This document shows positions 44,447 to 52,054 of a DNA stretch of 64,000 nt, one piece after another. Source of the DNA: DASSFG01 sp035547915 (GTDB taxonomy: Bacteria > Planctomycetota > Planctomycetia > Pirellulales > JAICIG01). The stretch covers positions 62,001 through 126,000 of the forward strand of contig DASZTS010000022.1 of the NCBI GenBank assembly GCA_035547915.1, written 5' to 3'. The notes beneath the pieces are model-generated. The model was not told the DNA's origin and searched no databases. It saw only the letters and a list, made by a program, of their open reading frames with translations. How positions within the stretch are numbered: the first letter of the stretch is position 1; the number at the start of each line of letters is the position of its first letter. The position numbers were made by a program, and so were the translations under genes.

Positions 44447-44647
44447 ATGTTGCGACATTCATTGAAGGCCGCACTCGTCGCGGTTGCCCTCACGTCCCTG
44501 GTCCAAGATGCCCATGCCTCCAATCATCGTCGCCTGAGGGCAGTTGCCAAATATTTGTTTGGTGATTTCGGGCCTGGTCCGTTCGGCCATGGTTATTTTC
44601 CGTACGCCGGCTATCCTCCGTACAAGAATCCGGCGCGCAATCGCTAA
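44447..44647 (+). CDS. small secreted Gly/Pro/Tyr-rich protein
   Basis: 66 residues from ATG 44447, with ribosome-binding site AAGGAG eight bases upstream. A signal peptide (LKAALVAVALTSLVQDAHA, cleavage near residue 24) is followed by a basic stretch (SNHRRLRAVAKYLFGD) and a tail of Gly, Pro, Tyr and Phe (FGPGPFGHGYFPYAGYPPYK). Such exported short aromatic-Gly-Pro peptides are frequent in planctomycetes and resemble surface or matrix peptides. Function unknown. A T-run (TTTTTTTT) starts shortly after the stop. Confidence 0.7.
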   Translation: MLRHSLKAALVAVALTSLVQDAHASNHRRLRAVAKYLFGDFGPGPFGHGYFPYAGYPPYKNPARNR

Positions 44648-44843
44648 CCTGGCTTTTTTTTCGCTCGCTTGTCACGCCCAGTGGCGATCAGCGTGCGCAC
44701 GTTGATCGCTCTGACGTGACGCCCGAATTGCCGGGCCGATCGGCGGGTCGATGTGGCTTGAGTGGCCCGAACCGATAAAGGGATCACGACCCTGGTCCGG
44801 TCGGCCTTGCTCACCCTTCCGTGCCGTGCCTATCATTTCGGCT

Positions 44844-45734
44844 ATGGCCCACCCCGCCGACGCCACCGACGCCACCCCGCCGCGCGGCCGGCCGCGCGTC
44901 ATGGTCTTGGGCTCCGGCAGCCTGTCGGCGTCGAGCCCGCAGGTCGACCGGCTGCGATCGACGATCGAACAGCACGCCGATCTCATTCTCTGGGACCTCG
45001 ACTTCGGGGCAGACCTGGAGCGGGTCGAAGCCGATCTGGCAGTCGTCCTGGGCGGCGATGGATCGATCCTGCGCGCCGCCTTTCAGATGGGTGCTCGCCA
45101 GGTTCCCGTCATTGGCGTCAATCTAGGAAAATTGGGATTTTTGGCCGCCCTGTCACCTGATGAGTTCCTCGCCGCGTTCGGCGAAATCTGTTCGGCTCCG
45201 CCACGAATCGTCGAGCATCTGATGCTCGAATGCCGGCTGCAACACGCAAACTCGCCGGAATGGACGAGTGAGTTGGGCCTGAACGAAGTAGCGATCCTGG
45301 GCGGCGCGCCGTTCACGATGCTCGAGGTGCATCTCTACGTTGACGCAGAATTGGTGACTACCTATAGTTGCGACGGCTTGATCGTCAGCACGCCGGTCGG
45401 GTCGACGGCGCACAGTCTGTCGGCCGGCGGGCCGATTCTGCGGAAGGACCTGCAGGCGTTCGTGATCTCCCCGATTAGCCCGCATGCGCTGACCAATCGG
45501 CCTGTGGTGGATTCCGCGGATCGAGTGTACGAGTTGGTCGTGCCGCGGCCTCGGGAGGGTGCCGCCGTGGTGATCGACGGTCGTGTATTCGCCCCGCTCG
45601 CGGCGGGCGATCGTGTGCGAATCGCCCGGGCAACTCCGAAATTCAAGTTGGTAGAAGTTGCCGGGCACAGCTATTACCGCACGCTGCGTCACAAGCTCGG
45701 CTGGAGCGGCAGCCTGAGGTCGGGCCCCGCTTGA
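44844..45734 (+). CDS. nadK: NAD kinase
   Basis: Phosphorylates NAD to NADP. 296 residues from ATG 44844. GGDGS (70-74) within LAVVLGGDGSILRAAFQ, then VPVIGVNLGKLGFLA, LNEVAILGG and CDGLIVSTPVGSTAHSLSAGGPIL are the family motifs. The Asp of GGDGS and the Thr/Ser of STPVGSTA bind NAD and catalyse. Longer in-frame starts exist upstream, but the ATG opens the conserved region closely. Confidence 0.95.
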   Translation: MAHPADATDATPPRGRPRVMVLGSGSLSASSPQVDRLRSTIEQHADLILWDLDFGADLERVEADLAVVLGGDGSILRAAFQMGARQVPVIGVNLGKLGFLAALSPDEFLAAFGEICSAPPRIVEHLMLECRLQHANSPEWTSELGLNEVAILGGAPFTMLEVHLYVDAELVTTYSCDGLIVSTPVGSTAHSLSAGGPILRKDLQAFVISPISPHALTNRPVVDSADRVYELVVPRPREGAAVVIDGRVFAPLAAGDRVRIARATPKFKLVEVAGHSYYRTLRHKLGWSGSLRSGPA

Positions 45735-45797
45735 AGTGACGACGGGGGTCGCGAAAAGCGAAATGTCCACATTACAACTCGAAAGGATGCGAGTGCG

Positions 45798-46847
45798 ATG
45801 GCGGTCCGTTTTACTCTCTGGCTGACCTGTCTGATCTGCGTGGCGCACGGCTCGCTGGCCGTTGCCGGCAGCCCCTCCAAGCCATCTCCCCTGCGTTCCC
45901 GAGGAGCACCCGCGGCGGCTAAGCCGAACGGCGCCAACAACGCGTCCACGAAGGCAGCCAATGGCGCAAGCACGACACCCGCCGCCCCGTCAGCCTCGAC
46001 GACTGCGGATGACAAAACACCGCCGGCCGGCACGAAAACGTACCTGCTCCGCTACAAGTTTAAGCCGCGCGAAACGCTGCGTTGGGAAGTCGAGCATCGC
46101 GCCAAGATCCGCTCCACGGTGCAGGGCACGACGCAGACCGCCGAAACCTCGAGTTCGTCGATCAAGATCTGGAAGGTCGAGTCTGTCGATGCCGAGGGGA
46201 ACGCAACGCTCGTTTATTCGGTGGAACGAGTCGAGATGACGCAGAAATACGACGGCCGACAAGAGACGCGCTACAACAGCGAGACCGATACGAAAGCCCC
46301 CCCCGGATACGACAAGGTGGCGGAAGCCGTCGGCAAACCGCTCGCTCAGCTTACGCTCAATCCTCGGGGTGACGTCATCAACCGCGAGGAGCGCTACGTG
46401 CAGGCCGCGCCGATGCAGGAGAATGTCACCCTGCCGCTACCGGAAAACGCCGTGGCCATCGGAGAAGAATGGACCATGCCGGCCGACATTACGGTAACGA
46501 TTCCCGAGGGCGAACGGAAAACGACGAGAAAGATCAAGGCTCGTCAGCTCTACCGGCTCGAGTCGGTAGACGACGGCATGGCGACGATACGGCTCGAGAC
46601 GCAGGTGCTCACCCCGCTGAACGATCCGCAGATCGAGTCGCAGATCGTGCAGAGCAAGGCCAACGGCCACGTGCGGTTCGATATCGCGGCCGGCCGCATC
46701 GTGTCGCAACAGAGCGACGTCGACGAACACGTCAGCGGATTTCAAGGGCCGGCCAGCAGCTTGCACTATATCACTCGCTTTAGCGAAAAACTGCTGCCGG
46801 GCTCGGGACGCGCCGCGGTCTATCCCAAGGCGCCCCAGAAGCGCTAG
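45798..46847 (+). CDS. exported protein of unknown function (planctomycete type)
   Basis: 349 residues with a signal peptide (WLTCLICVAHGSLAVAGS). A low-complexity Ala/Ser/Thr/Pro linker of about 55 residues leads to a single beta-rich domain: TYLLRYKFKPRETLRWEVEHRAKIRSTVQGT, IKIWKVESVDAEGNATLVYSVERVEMTQKYDG, PLPENAVAIGEEWTMPADITVTIPEGE, IVSQQSDVDEHVSGFQGPASSLHY. This recalls the DUF6263-like exported domains seen in planctomycetes. The resemblance is by eye. It sits between nadK (63-base gap) and trmB (61-base gap). Confidence 0.8.
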   Translation: MAVRFTLWLTCLICVAHGSLAVAGSPSKPSPLRSRGAPAAAKPNGANNASTKAANGASTTPAAPSASTTADDKTPPAGTKTYLLRYKFKPRETLRWEVEHRAKIRSTVQGTTQTAETSSSSIKIWKVESVDAEGNATLVYSVERVEMTQKYDGRQETRYNSETDTKAPPGYDKVAEAVGKPLAQLTLNPRGDVINREERYVQAAPMQENVTLPLPENAVAIGEEWTMPADITVTIPEGERKTTRKIKARQLYRLESVDDGMATIRLETQVLTPLNDPQIESQIVQSKANGHVRFDIAAGRIVSQQSDVDEHVSGFQGPASSLHYITRFSEKLLPGSGRAAVYPKAPQKR

Positions 46848-46908
46848 CCTATCTCGATCGGAAAACCAGAGTACATTCTGGCTTTCGCCGACGGGATCGC
46901 CATGGATA

Positions 46909-47559
46909 ATGAACGCTATGGCCCGCCGCGCGCTCCGCAAACTCGATTCGACGATCGATCTGGCGCACTCGCTGCGCACGTTCGAAGGGCTGCCCGACCC
47001 CTGGCAGGCTGAAAGTCTGTTCGGCCGCTCTGCGCCCTTGGAAGTGGAAGTCGGTACGGGCAAGGGGCTGTTTTTGAGTTCCGCTGCGGCTGGCTGCCCG
47101 GCGCACGACTTTTTGGGCATCGAAGTCGCACAGAAGTATGCCCGTCATGCGGCCTCTCGGCTGGCGAAACGCGAGCTCGGTAACGCTTGCGTCGTGCACG
47201 GCGATGCCTTGCGAGTCTTCCGCGAACGTTTTCCCGACGCGGCGCTCACGGCGGTTCATGTCTATTTTCCCGATCCTTGGTGGAAGGCCCGACACAAGAA
47301 ACGGCGCGTGATGAATGCCGGTTTCCTGGCCGATATCGAGCGCACGCTGGCGCCCGGTGGCCGCTTGCATTTTTGGACCGACGTCGAGGAGTATTTTCGA
47401 ACCACGCTCGAATTGATTCGCGAAGCGACTCGACTACAAGGTCCGTTCGACGTGCCGGAGCGCTCGGCGGAGCACGATCTCGATTACCACACACACTTCG
47501 AGCGGCGCACGCGACTGTCCGGCGAAGCGGTGTTTCGTGCCCAGTTCCTGCGAGCCTAG
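46909..47559 (+). CDS. trmB: tRNA (guanine-N7)-methyltransferase
   Basis: Methylates G46 of tRNA with SAM. 216 residues from ATG 46909 (ATG 46918 is a close alternative). Motifs: LEVEVGTGKGLFLSSAA (SAM loop), DFLGIEVAQKYARHAASRLAKREL, VVHGDAL, VHVYFPDPWWKARHKKRRVMNAGFLADIERTLAPGGRLHFWTD. The length is normal for the family. It is the last housekeeping gene before the rearranged sulfatase region. Confidence 0.95.
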   Translation: MNAMARRALRKLDSTIDLAHSLRTFEGLPDPWQAESLFGRSAPLEVEVGTGKGLFLSSAAAGCPAHDFLGIEVAQKYARHAASRLAKRELGNACVVHGDALRVFRERFPDAALTAVHVYFPDPWWKARHKKRRVMNAGFLADIERTLAPGGRLHFWTDVEEYFRTTLELIREATRLQGPFDVPERSAEHDLDYHTHFERRTRLSGEAVFRAQFLRA

Positions 47560-47629
47560 CGGCGGCCCAAAGCCGGTTACTGCACCGCATTTGTCCGGGT
47601 TTCTGGGGCGTCTTCTTCGCCGTGTGTAA

Positions 47630-47787
47630 GTTGCGTGTTGGTTGACCGCCGCCAAGCTTCGACCCATACTCGGCGATCATGTCGACGACATTCTTCCACA
47701 AGCCGTAATCGTCTCTTGTGTGCCGCTCGCGACGGCTTCTGCCGACCCGACGAAGCCGCCGAATGTCGTGCTTATCATCGCCGACGA
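47630..47787 (+). pseudogene. truncated duplicate of the sulfatase 5' end (direct repeat copy 1)
   Basis: 158 bases nearly identical to 50746-50913 (two substitutions plus a 10-base deletion, GTGGCCGCGG, missing after CACAAG). It contains the sulfatase leader and its first codons. The ATG at 47679 runs to a TAA at 47706-47708 because of the deletion. Downstream, the sulfatase-like NVVLIIADD is still readable in another frame before homology ends. The 10-base loss makes it non-functional. Confidence 0.85.
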
Positions 47788-48057
47788 CCTGGGATATCGC
47801 GTGCCTGAGGATGCGGAAAGGGCCGAGATATCTAGTGGATCTCGCCGTTTTATCCTCACCCAAATCCCTGGCAATTTGGGTGCAATTCAGGGCAATTAAC
47901 TACACTCGGCTACATTGCGGCCATCCCGCGTTCCCTCTTTAGAAGGGCGCTCGGACCGGAATGCGCGCTCCTGAGCAAGTCAAGCGAAACCGGCGGAGAC
48001 TTTTCTCGGCATTCGTAAGCGTCTTCGTGATAGATACCTAGGCGGCGGTTCGAGCGA
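47788..48057. other. spacer between sulfatase remnant and tetR promoter
   Basis: 270 bases with no supported gene. A hairpin CCCAAAT (47859-47865), 8-base loop, ATTTGGG (47874-47880) lacks a T-run. The short frame covering 47642-47899 is an artefact of the deletion in the remnant. Confidence 0.5.
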
Positions 48058-48086
48058 TTGACAATAAGCAGACAGGTCTGTATATT
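48058..48086 (+). promoter_or_regulatory. tetR promoter with operator in the spacer (operator copy 1)
   Basis: TTGACA (48058-48063), 17 bases, TATATT (48081-48086) is a near-consensus promoter. The spacer holds CAGACAGGTCTG (48069-48080). Its reverse complement with the adjoining bases, TATACAGACCTGTCTG, is identical to operator copy 2. The tetR GTG start is only six bases after the -10, so the leader is very short or absent. Confidence 0.8.
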
Positions 48087-48092
48087 TCCTAC

Positions 48093-48662
48093 GTGGCACG
48101 CAAACGAGCAACGTCCGAGACCCGGCAAAGGATTTTGGAAACCGCCGACCGCCTGTTTTACGAAGAGGGAATAAGGGCGGTGGGCATTGACCGGATCATT
48201 GCCGAGGCAGAAGTCGCAAAGATGAGCCTCTACAAGCATTTCCCGTCGAAGGATGACCTCATTGTGGCGGTGCTCAAACATCGAGAAGAATCGGTCTTGA
48301 GGTTCTTTCATTCAGCGATGGAGCGGCATGGCAGGAGGACCAAAAACCCGTTGGGGGCCTTCTTCGCCGCACTCAAAGAGTGGTTCGAGTCGCCGGGATT
48401 TCGAGGTTGTGCTTTTCAAAACGCCGCCGTCGAACTTGCCGATCCCGCTCACCCCGCTGTCGAGTTCGTGCGGGAACATAAGCAGCGATTTGCCGAGCTG
48501 CTGCGTGGGGTGGTCGAGCGGGCGGTGGGCACCTCGTCGAACAGATTGGGGTTCGCCGTCTACCTGCTTGTCGAGGGCGCGGTTGTGACCGCCGTGATTC
48601 AGAAGTCGTCGGCCGCCGCCGACATCGCCCGTGACGCCGCACTAAAATTGGTGGCGAGGTAA
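48093..48662 (+). CDS. TetR-family repressor of the ahpD-like module
   Basis: 189 residues from GTG 48093. The helix-turn-helix is at about residues 10-55 (RQRILETADRLFYEEGIRAVGIDRIIAEAEVAKMSLYKHFPSKDDLIVAVL). The C-terminal domain (ALKEWFESPGFRGCAFQNAAVEL, EHKQRFAELLRGVVERA) is of the type found in small TetR_C regulators near oxidoreductases. Cys134-type sensing is not evident, though one cysteine lies in FRGCAFQN. A copy of the operator overlies its own promoter and a second overlies the promoter of the next gene, so it should repress both. Confidence 0.93.
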   Translation: MARKRATSETRQRILETADRLFYEEGIRAVGIDRIIAEAEVAKMSLYKHFPSKDDLIVAVLKHREESVLRFFHSAMERHGRRTKNPLGAFFAALKEWFESPGFRGCAFQNAAVELADPAHPAVEFVREHKQRFAELLRGVVERAVGTSSNRLGFAVYLLVEGAVVTAVIQKSSAAADIARDAALKLVAR

Positions 48663-48697
48663 AAACCTGTGTAAGGTTCGTGCCTGTCGCTGGTACT

Positions 48698-48726
48698 TGT
48701 TTGTATACAGACCTGTCTGTATAGTA
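48698..48726 (+). promoter_or_regulatory. ahpD-like gene promoter with perfect operator palindrome (copy 2)
   Basis: TTGTTT (48698-48703), 17 bases, TATAGT (48721-48726). TATACAGACCTGTCTGTATA (48705-48724) is a 20-base palindrome with perfect 9-base arms around CT, lying between and overlapping the promoter boxes. It shares 16 bases with copy 1 in the opposite orientation, which is strong evidence for one regulator. Confidence 0.85.
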
Positions 48727-48787
48727 TCCGCCTGGTTGTTCGCCTCGTCGGCAGTTCGGCCAGCCGGCCCATCTCAGGAGTCTTAAA

Positions 48788-49330
48788 ATGGAACGCATCA
48801 CTCCGGTCAATCTGCAAACCGCCCAGGGTAAAGCCAAGGAGCTTCTCGACGCCGTGAAGGCAAAGTTGGGCATCGTCCCGAATATGACCCGCTCGATGGC
48901 GGTGTCGCCTTCGGTCCTCGAAGCATACCTGGGATTTAGCGGCGCCCTCGGTCATGGCGTTCTGCCAGCACGGGTGAGGGAACAACTCGCTCTCGACGTG
49001 GGGGAGGCGAATCACTGCGACTACTGCGTTTCGGCACATTCAGCAATCGGCGAGCGAGTTGGCCTCTCGGAAGAGGAGCTTCTCGATAGTCGTCGAGGCA
49101 CTTCTGCCGATCCGAAATCCGAAGTGCTGCTTCAATTCGCCCGCAAACTGGTCGAGAAGCAGGGCATCGTGGAAGACGACGAAATCGGTGCGGTCCGTGC
49201 GGCTGGTTACGGTGATGCTGAGATCGCCGAAGTCGTGGCGCATGTGGCGTTGAATATCTTTACCAACTACTTCAACAATGTGGCGGGAACGACCATCGAC
49301 TTCCCTAAGGCTCCGGCCCTTTCGGTCTGA
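48788..49330 (+). CDS. AhpD-like carboxymuconolactone-decarboxylase-family protein
   Basis: 180 residues from ATG 48788 (CAGGAG, seven bases upstream). The alkylhydroperoxidase-type redox motif is present: C77-DY-C80-VSA-H84 in EANHCDYCVSAHSAIG. N-terminal PVNLQTAQGKAKELLDAVKAKLGIVPNMTRSMAVSPSVLEAYLGFSGALG and C-terminal EIAEVVAHVALNIFTNYFNNVAGTTIDFP are typical of the CMD family. Likely a thiol peroxidase-like enzyme or a stress-linked oxidoreductase. It is controlled by the operator above and followed by a flavin-oxidase-family gene. Confidence 0.93.
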   Translation: MERITPVNLQTAQGKAKELLDAVKAKLGIVPNMTRSMAVSPSVLEAYLGFSGALGHGVLPARVREQLALDVGEANHCDYCVSAHSAIGERVGLSEEELLDSRRGTSADPKSEVLLQFARKLVEKQGIVEDDEIGAVRAAGYGDAEIAEVVAHVALNIFTNYFNNVAGTTIDFPKAPALSV

Positions 49331-49344
49331 GTTCCAGCAAATCA

Positions 49345-49374
49345 GCAGGGCCTGCCCATCGGGGCGGGCCCTGC
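49345..49374 (+). terminator. strong hairpin between the ahpD-like and oxidase genes
   Basis: GCAGGGCCTGCCC (49345-49357) pairs with GGGCGGGCCCTGC (49362-49374) around a 4-base loop (ATCG), with one G-U pair. There is no T-run after it, and the next gene's ribosome-binding site (GGAG) follows within a few bases. It may act as a weak terminator, RNA stabiliser or translation brake. Confidence 0.55.
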
Positions 49375-49389
49375 TGCGGAGCATCCACC

Positions 49390-50007
49390 ATGCGTCAATA
49401 TGCGAGCGACATCGCCTTCACGTCCGCCGTGAAGGCCATCCAGACCCAGAAAGGATCACGGGGGAACTATGCCAAGGTGGAAAGTCGGGGCTGGCGAACC
49501 ACGGTCACGGCTGATCTCAGTGAGTTCCTGGCCGGGTTGGATATGTTCTATCTCGGTACGGCGACTGCCGATGGGCAACCGTACATCCAATACCGGGGTG
49601 GCGCGCCCGGTTTCTTGAAGGTGCTGGATGAAAAGACTCTTGCCTTCGCCGACTTCGGCGGGAACCGCCAGTACCTCACGCTAGGAAACCTGTCGGAGAA
49701 CCCGAAGGCGTTTATTTTTTTGATGGATTATGCGGCCAGTCGGCGGGTCAAGCTTTGGGGCGAAGCAAAGGTTGTCGAAGACGACGATGAGTTGCTCGAC
49801 CGACTTCATGAACGAGAATATCCAGGCAAGATCGAGCGGGCTATCGTATTTACTCTGAAAGCTTGGGACAACAACTGCCCGCAGCACATCCAGAAGCGGT
49901 TTTCGCAGGGCCAGATAAGTCCCTTGATCGAGCGACTCCAGGCTCGCATCGACCATCTGGAAGCACAATTGGCCGCACGGGACAATGGGGGGACTTCGTT
50001 GGAGTAA
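49390..50007 (+). CDS. pyridoxamine 5'-phosphate oxidase-family flavoprotein
   Basis: 205 residues from ATG 49390 (GGAG upstream). The FMN-binding split-barrel is recognisable: EFLAGLDMFYLGTATADGQPYIQYRGGAPGFLKVLDEKTLAFADFGGNRQYLTLGNLSENPKAFIFLMDYAASRRVKLWGEAKVVEDD. A C-terminal coiled-coil segment (LIERLQARIDHLEAQLAARD) may aid oligomerisation. Probably reduces or binds a flavin or FMN-related cofactor, or a small organic substrate. Cotranscription with the ahpD-like gene is likely, with the hairpin between. Confidence 0.9.
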   Translation: MRQYASDIAFTSAVKAIQTQKGSRGNYAKVESRGWRTTVTADLSEFLAGLDMFYLGTATADGQPYIQYRGGAPGFLKVLDEKTLAFADFGGNRQYLTLGNLSENPKAFIFLMDYAASRRVKLWGEAKVVEDDDELLDRLHEREYPGKIERAIVFTLKAWDNNCPQHIQKRFSQGQISPLIERLQARIDHLEAQLAARDNGGTSLE

Positions 50008-50163
50008 AACTGCCACATATCGTGCTACATCGCCGCCTCGACGATCTCCAACCCCAAATATCCCGAGCACCGGAACATGCTGCGATGGCGTGGGTCGTTC
50101 GATCCAGAAGTCTTCGATGCGAAGAAGGCGACCAGAGAGATGAGGAAGGTGAAGGCGGGGTGA
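50008..50163 (+). pseudogene. 3' remnant of a pRiA4b ORF-3-family gene
   Basis: The frame continues directly after the oxidase TAA at 50005-50007 to a TGA at 50161. It reads NPKYPEHRNMLRWRGSFDPEVFD, close to the C-terminal motif of pRiA4b ORF-3-like proteins carried by plasmids and mobile elements. About 50 codons survive and no start or earlier part is present. It marks a junction with mobile or horizontally acquired DNA. Confidence 0.6.
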
Positions 50164-50188
50164 AGAAGTGGTCAGGCGGAGTTTGGCG

Positions 50189-50729
50189 ATGCTCGATTTT
50201 TTCGAGTTCAGCAAGAGATGCTCTGTATCGCTGACAGCCGTGGCTTTTTCGGCTGAATCAGGCTTGGAGCCGCACATTGGGATGGTCAATCGAGGAATTA
50301 CTCGGTCGTCCGTATGTCGAGTTCGTTCATCCCGACGACGCTCAAGCCACGATCCATGAAGCCGAGTTGCTGTTCGGCGGCACGCATGAAACGGTCTTCT
50401 TTGAAAACCGGTATCGTGCCAAAGACGGCTCGTATCGGTGGCTGGCTTGGTATGCGCTGCTCGATGCCGACTCGAAACAAGCAGCGGCAACCGCACGGGA
50501 CATCACGGAGCACAAACTGAAGGCTCAACTGCTTCGCAATCTGATCGACGTTCAAGAAAAGGAGAAGCAGTTTCTCTGCAATGAATTCCACGATGGGTTC
50601 ATCCAGTACGCCGTCGGCTCGCTCATGCTCTTGGTGAGTCCAGCACTTAAGGAGCGAATGAGGTGGAGAAAGAAAGACAAAAAAACGATCAAGGTATGGC
50701 GATTGCCGGTTTTGGATCAACACAGGTAG
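50189..50729 (+). pseudogene. broken PAS-type sensor histidine kinase gene
   Basis: The original ATG (50189) has an SD-like GGCGGAG. It begins MLDFFEFS, then loses frame at about 50207. The continuation is readable one frame over (RDALYR, a TGA, then LFRLNQAWSRTLGWSIEELLGRPYVEFVHPDD). A PAS domain follows (ENRYRAKDGSYRWLAWYALLD, ATARDITEHK). The next block, EKEKQFLCNEFHDGFIQYAVGSLMLL, is a HisKA_3-type phospho-acceptor region. The ATPase domain is absent because the gene stops near the sulfatase repeat. The frameshift, stop and truncation make it a pseudogene. Confidence 0.8.
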
Positions 50730-50745
50730 CGGGACAGTACCGTAG

Positions 50746-50913
50746 GTTGCGTGTTGGTTGACCGCCGCCAAGCTTCGACCCATACTCGGCGATCATGTCG
50801 ACGACATTCTTCCACAAGGTGGCCGCGGCCGTAATCGTCTCTTGTGTGCTGCTCGCGACGGCTTCCGCCGACCCGACGAAGCCGCCGAATGTCGTGCTTA
50901 TCATCGCCGACGA
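50746..50913 (+). repeat. direct repeat copy 2 (intact sulfatase 5' end)
   Basis: 168 bases, matching 47630-47787 with two substitutions and the 10 bases missing in copy 1. It covers the 49 bases before the sulfatase ATG and the first 119 bases of the gene. Copies are 3.1 kb apart and in the same orientation. Confidence 0.9.
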
Positions 50914-52054
50914 TCAGGGCTGGACCGATTTCGGTTTCATGGGGCATGAGGTAATCAAAACGCCCAATCTCGATCGGCTGGCGTCGGAAAGTGCCGTCTT
51001 CGGCAACGGCTACGTGCCCACTTCGTTGTGCCGCGCCAGCCTGGCGACACTGCTGACGGGCCTCTATGCGGCACAGCACAAAATCTGTTGCAACGATCCG
51101 CCGGAGGGCGTCGATCGCACGACGATGCACCCCTTCATCCAGCGCGCGCCGACGGTACCCCGCCTGCTGGGTCAGGCCGGTTATGCCAGCCTGCAAACCG
51201 GCAAGTATTGGGAAGGTCACTACGAGAACGCCGGTTTCACCAGCGGCATGACCACCAAGGGGCGTCACGGCGACGAGGGCCTCGTCATCGGCCGGCAAAC
51301 GATGAAGCCGATCTACGACTTCGTCCAAACACACCGAGATCGGCCGTTCTTTATCTGGTATGCGCCCATGATGCCACACGAGCCGCACGACCCGCCGCGG
51401 CGATTGCTCGAGAGGTATCAGGCCGCCGGCCGGCCCGATGCCCTGGCGAGATACTACGCGATGTGCCAATGGTTCGACGAGACCTGCGGCGAGTTGCTCG
51501 CCTGGCTCGACGAGCACGAGCTGCGACAAGACACCCTTGTGGCGTTCGTCGTCGACAACGGCTGGATCCAGGACACCGGTCCGCCCAAGCCCGGCCTGGG
51601 CTCGTTCGCTCCCAAGAGCAAGCGCACGCCTTATGACGGAGGCGTGCGCACGCCGGTGATGTTGCGCTGGCCGGGCCATACGATGGCCGGCCGTTATGAC
51701 GACTTGGTATCGACGATCGATCTGGCGCCGACCATCCTGACGGCCTGCGGCGTCGCACCCCCTGCGTTGATGCCCGGTCTGAGCCTGCTCGACGTGGCTG
51801 CCGGCAAGGGACACTTGCCTCGCACCTTCGTACGCGGAGAAATCTATGTTCACACGTGCGTCGACCTGGATAACACGCGACTCAACCTGACGCATCGTTG
51901 GGTGCGGCAGGGTGATTGGAAACTGATCGCGCCGGTCGATGAGCGCGAGCCGCCCGAGTTATACAATTTGCGCCGCGATCCGACCGAGACCAACAACTTG
52001 CTCGAGGAATACCGCGACGAGGCCAGCCGCCTGGCCGGTTTACTGGCAAAGTAG
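50795..52054 (+). CDS. secreted sulfatase (type I, formylglycine family)
   Basis: 419 residues with a signal peptide (VAAAVIVSCVLLATASA) and the metal-binding start NVVLIIADDQGWTDFGFMG. The formylglycine site is C79 in TSLCRASLATLLTGLYAAQH, a CxAS form in which the usual final arginine is leucine. The later metal-site and substrate-site motifs are present (PFIQRAPTVPRLLGQAGY, ALVAFVVDNGWIQ). It probably cleaves sulfate esters from algal or animal polysaccharides. The 5' end is duplicated upstream. No sulfatase-maturating enzyme is in the window. Confidence 0.93.
   Translation: MSTTFFHKVAAAVIVSCVLLATASADPTKPPNVVLIIADDQGWTDFGFMGHEVIKTPNLDRLASESAVFGNGYVPTSLCRASLATLLTGLYAAQHKICCNDPPEGVDRTTMHPFIQRAPTVPRLLGQAGYASLQTGKYWEGHYENAGFTSGMTTKGRHGDEGLVIGRQTMKPIYDFVQTHRDRPFFIWYAPMMPHEPHDPPRRLLERYQAAGRPDALARYYAMCQWFDETCGELLAWLDEHELRQDTLVAFVVDNGWIQDTGPPKPGLGSFAPKSKRTPYDGGVRTPVMLRWPGHTMAGRYDDLVSTIDLAPTILTACGVAPPALMPGLSLLDVAAGKGHLPRTFVRGEIYVHTCVDLDNTRLNLTHRWVRQGDWKLIAPVDEREPPELYNLRRDPTETNNLLEEYRDEASRLAGLLAK

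Noticed and set aside
47642..47899. Apparent 85-codon gene reading into sulfatase-like NVVLIIADD
   Set aside because: The frame exists only because of the 10-base deletion in the duplicated sulfatase 5' end and stops soon after homology ends.
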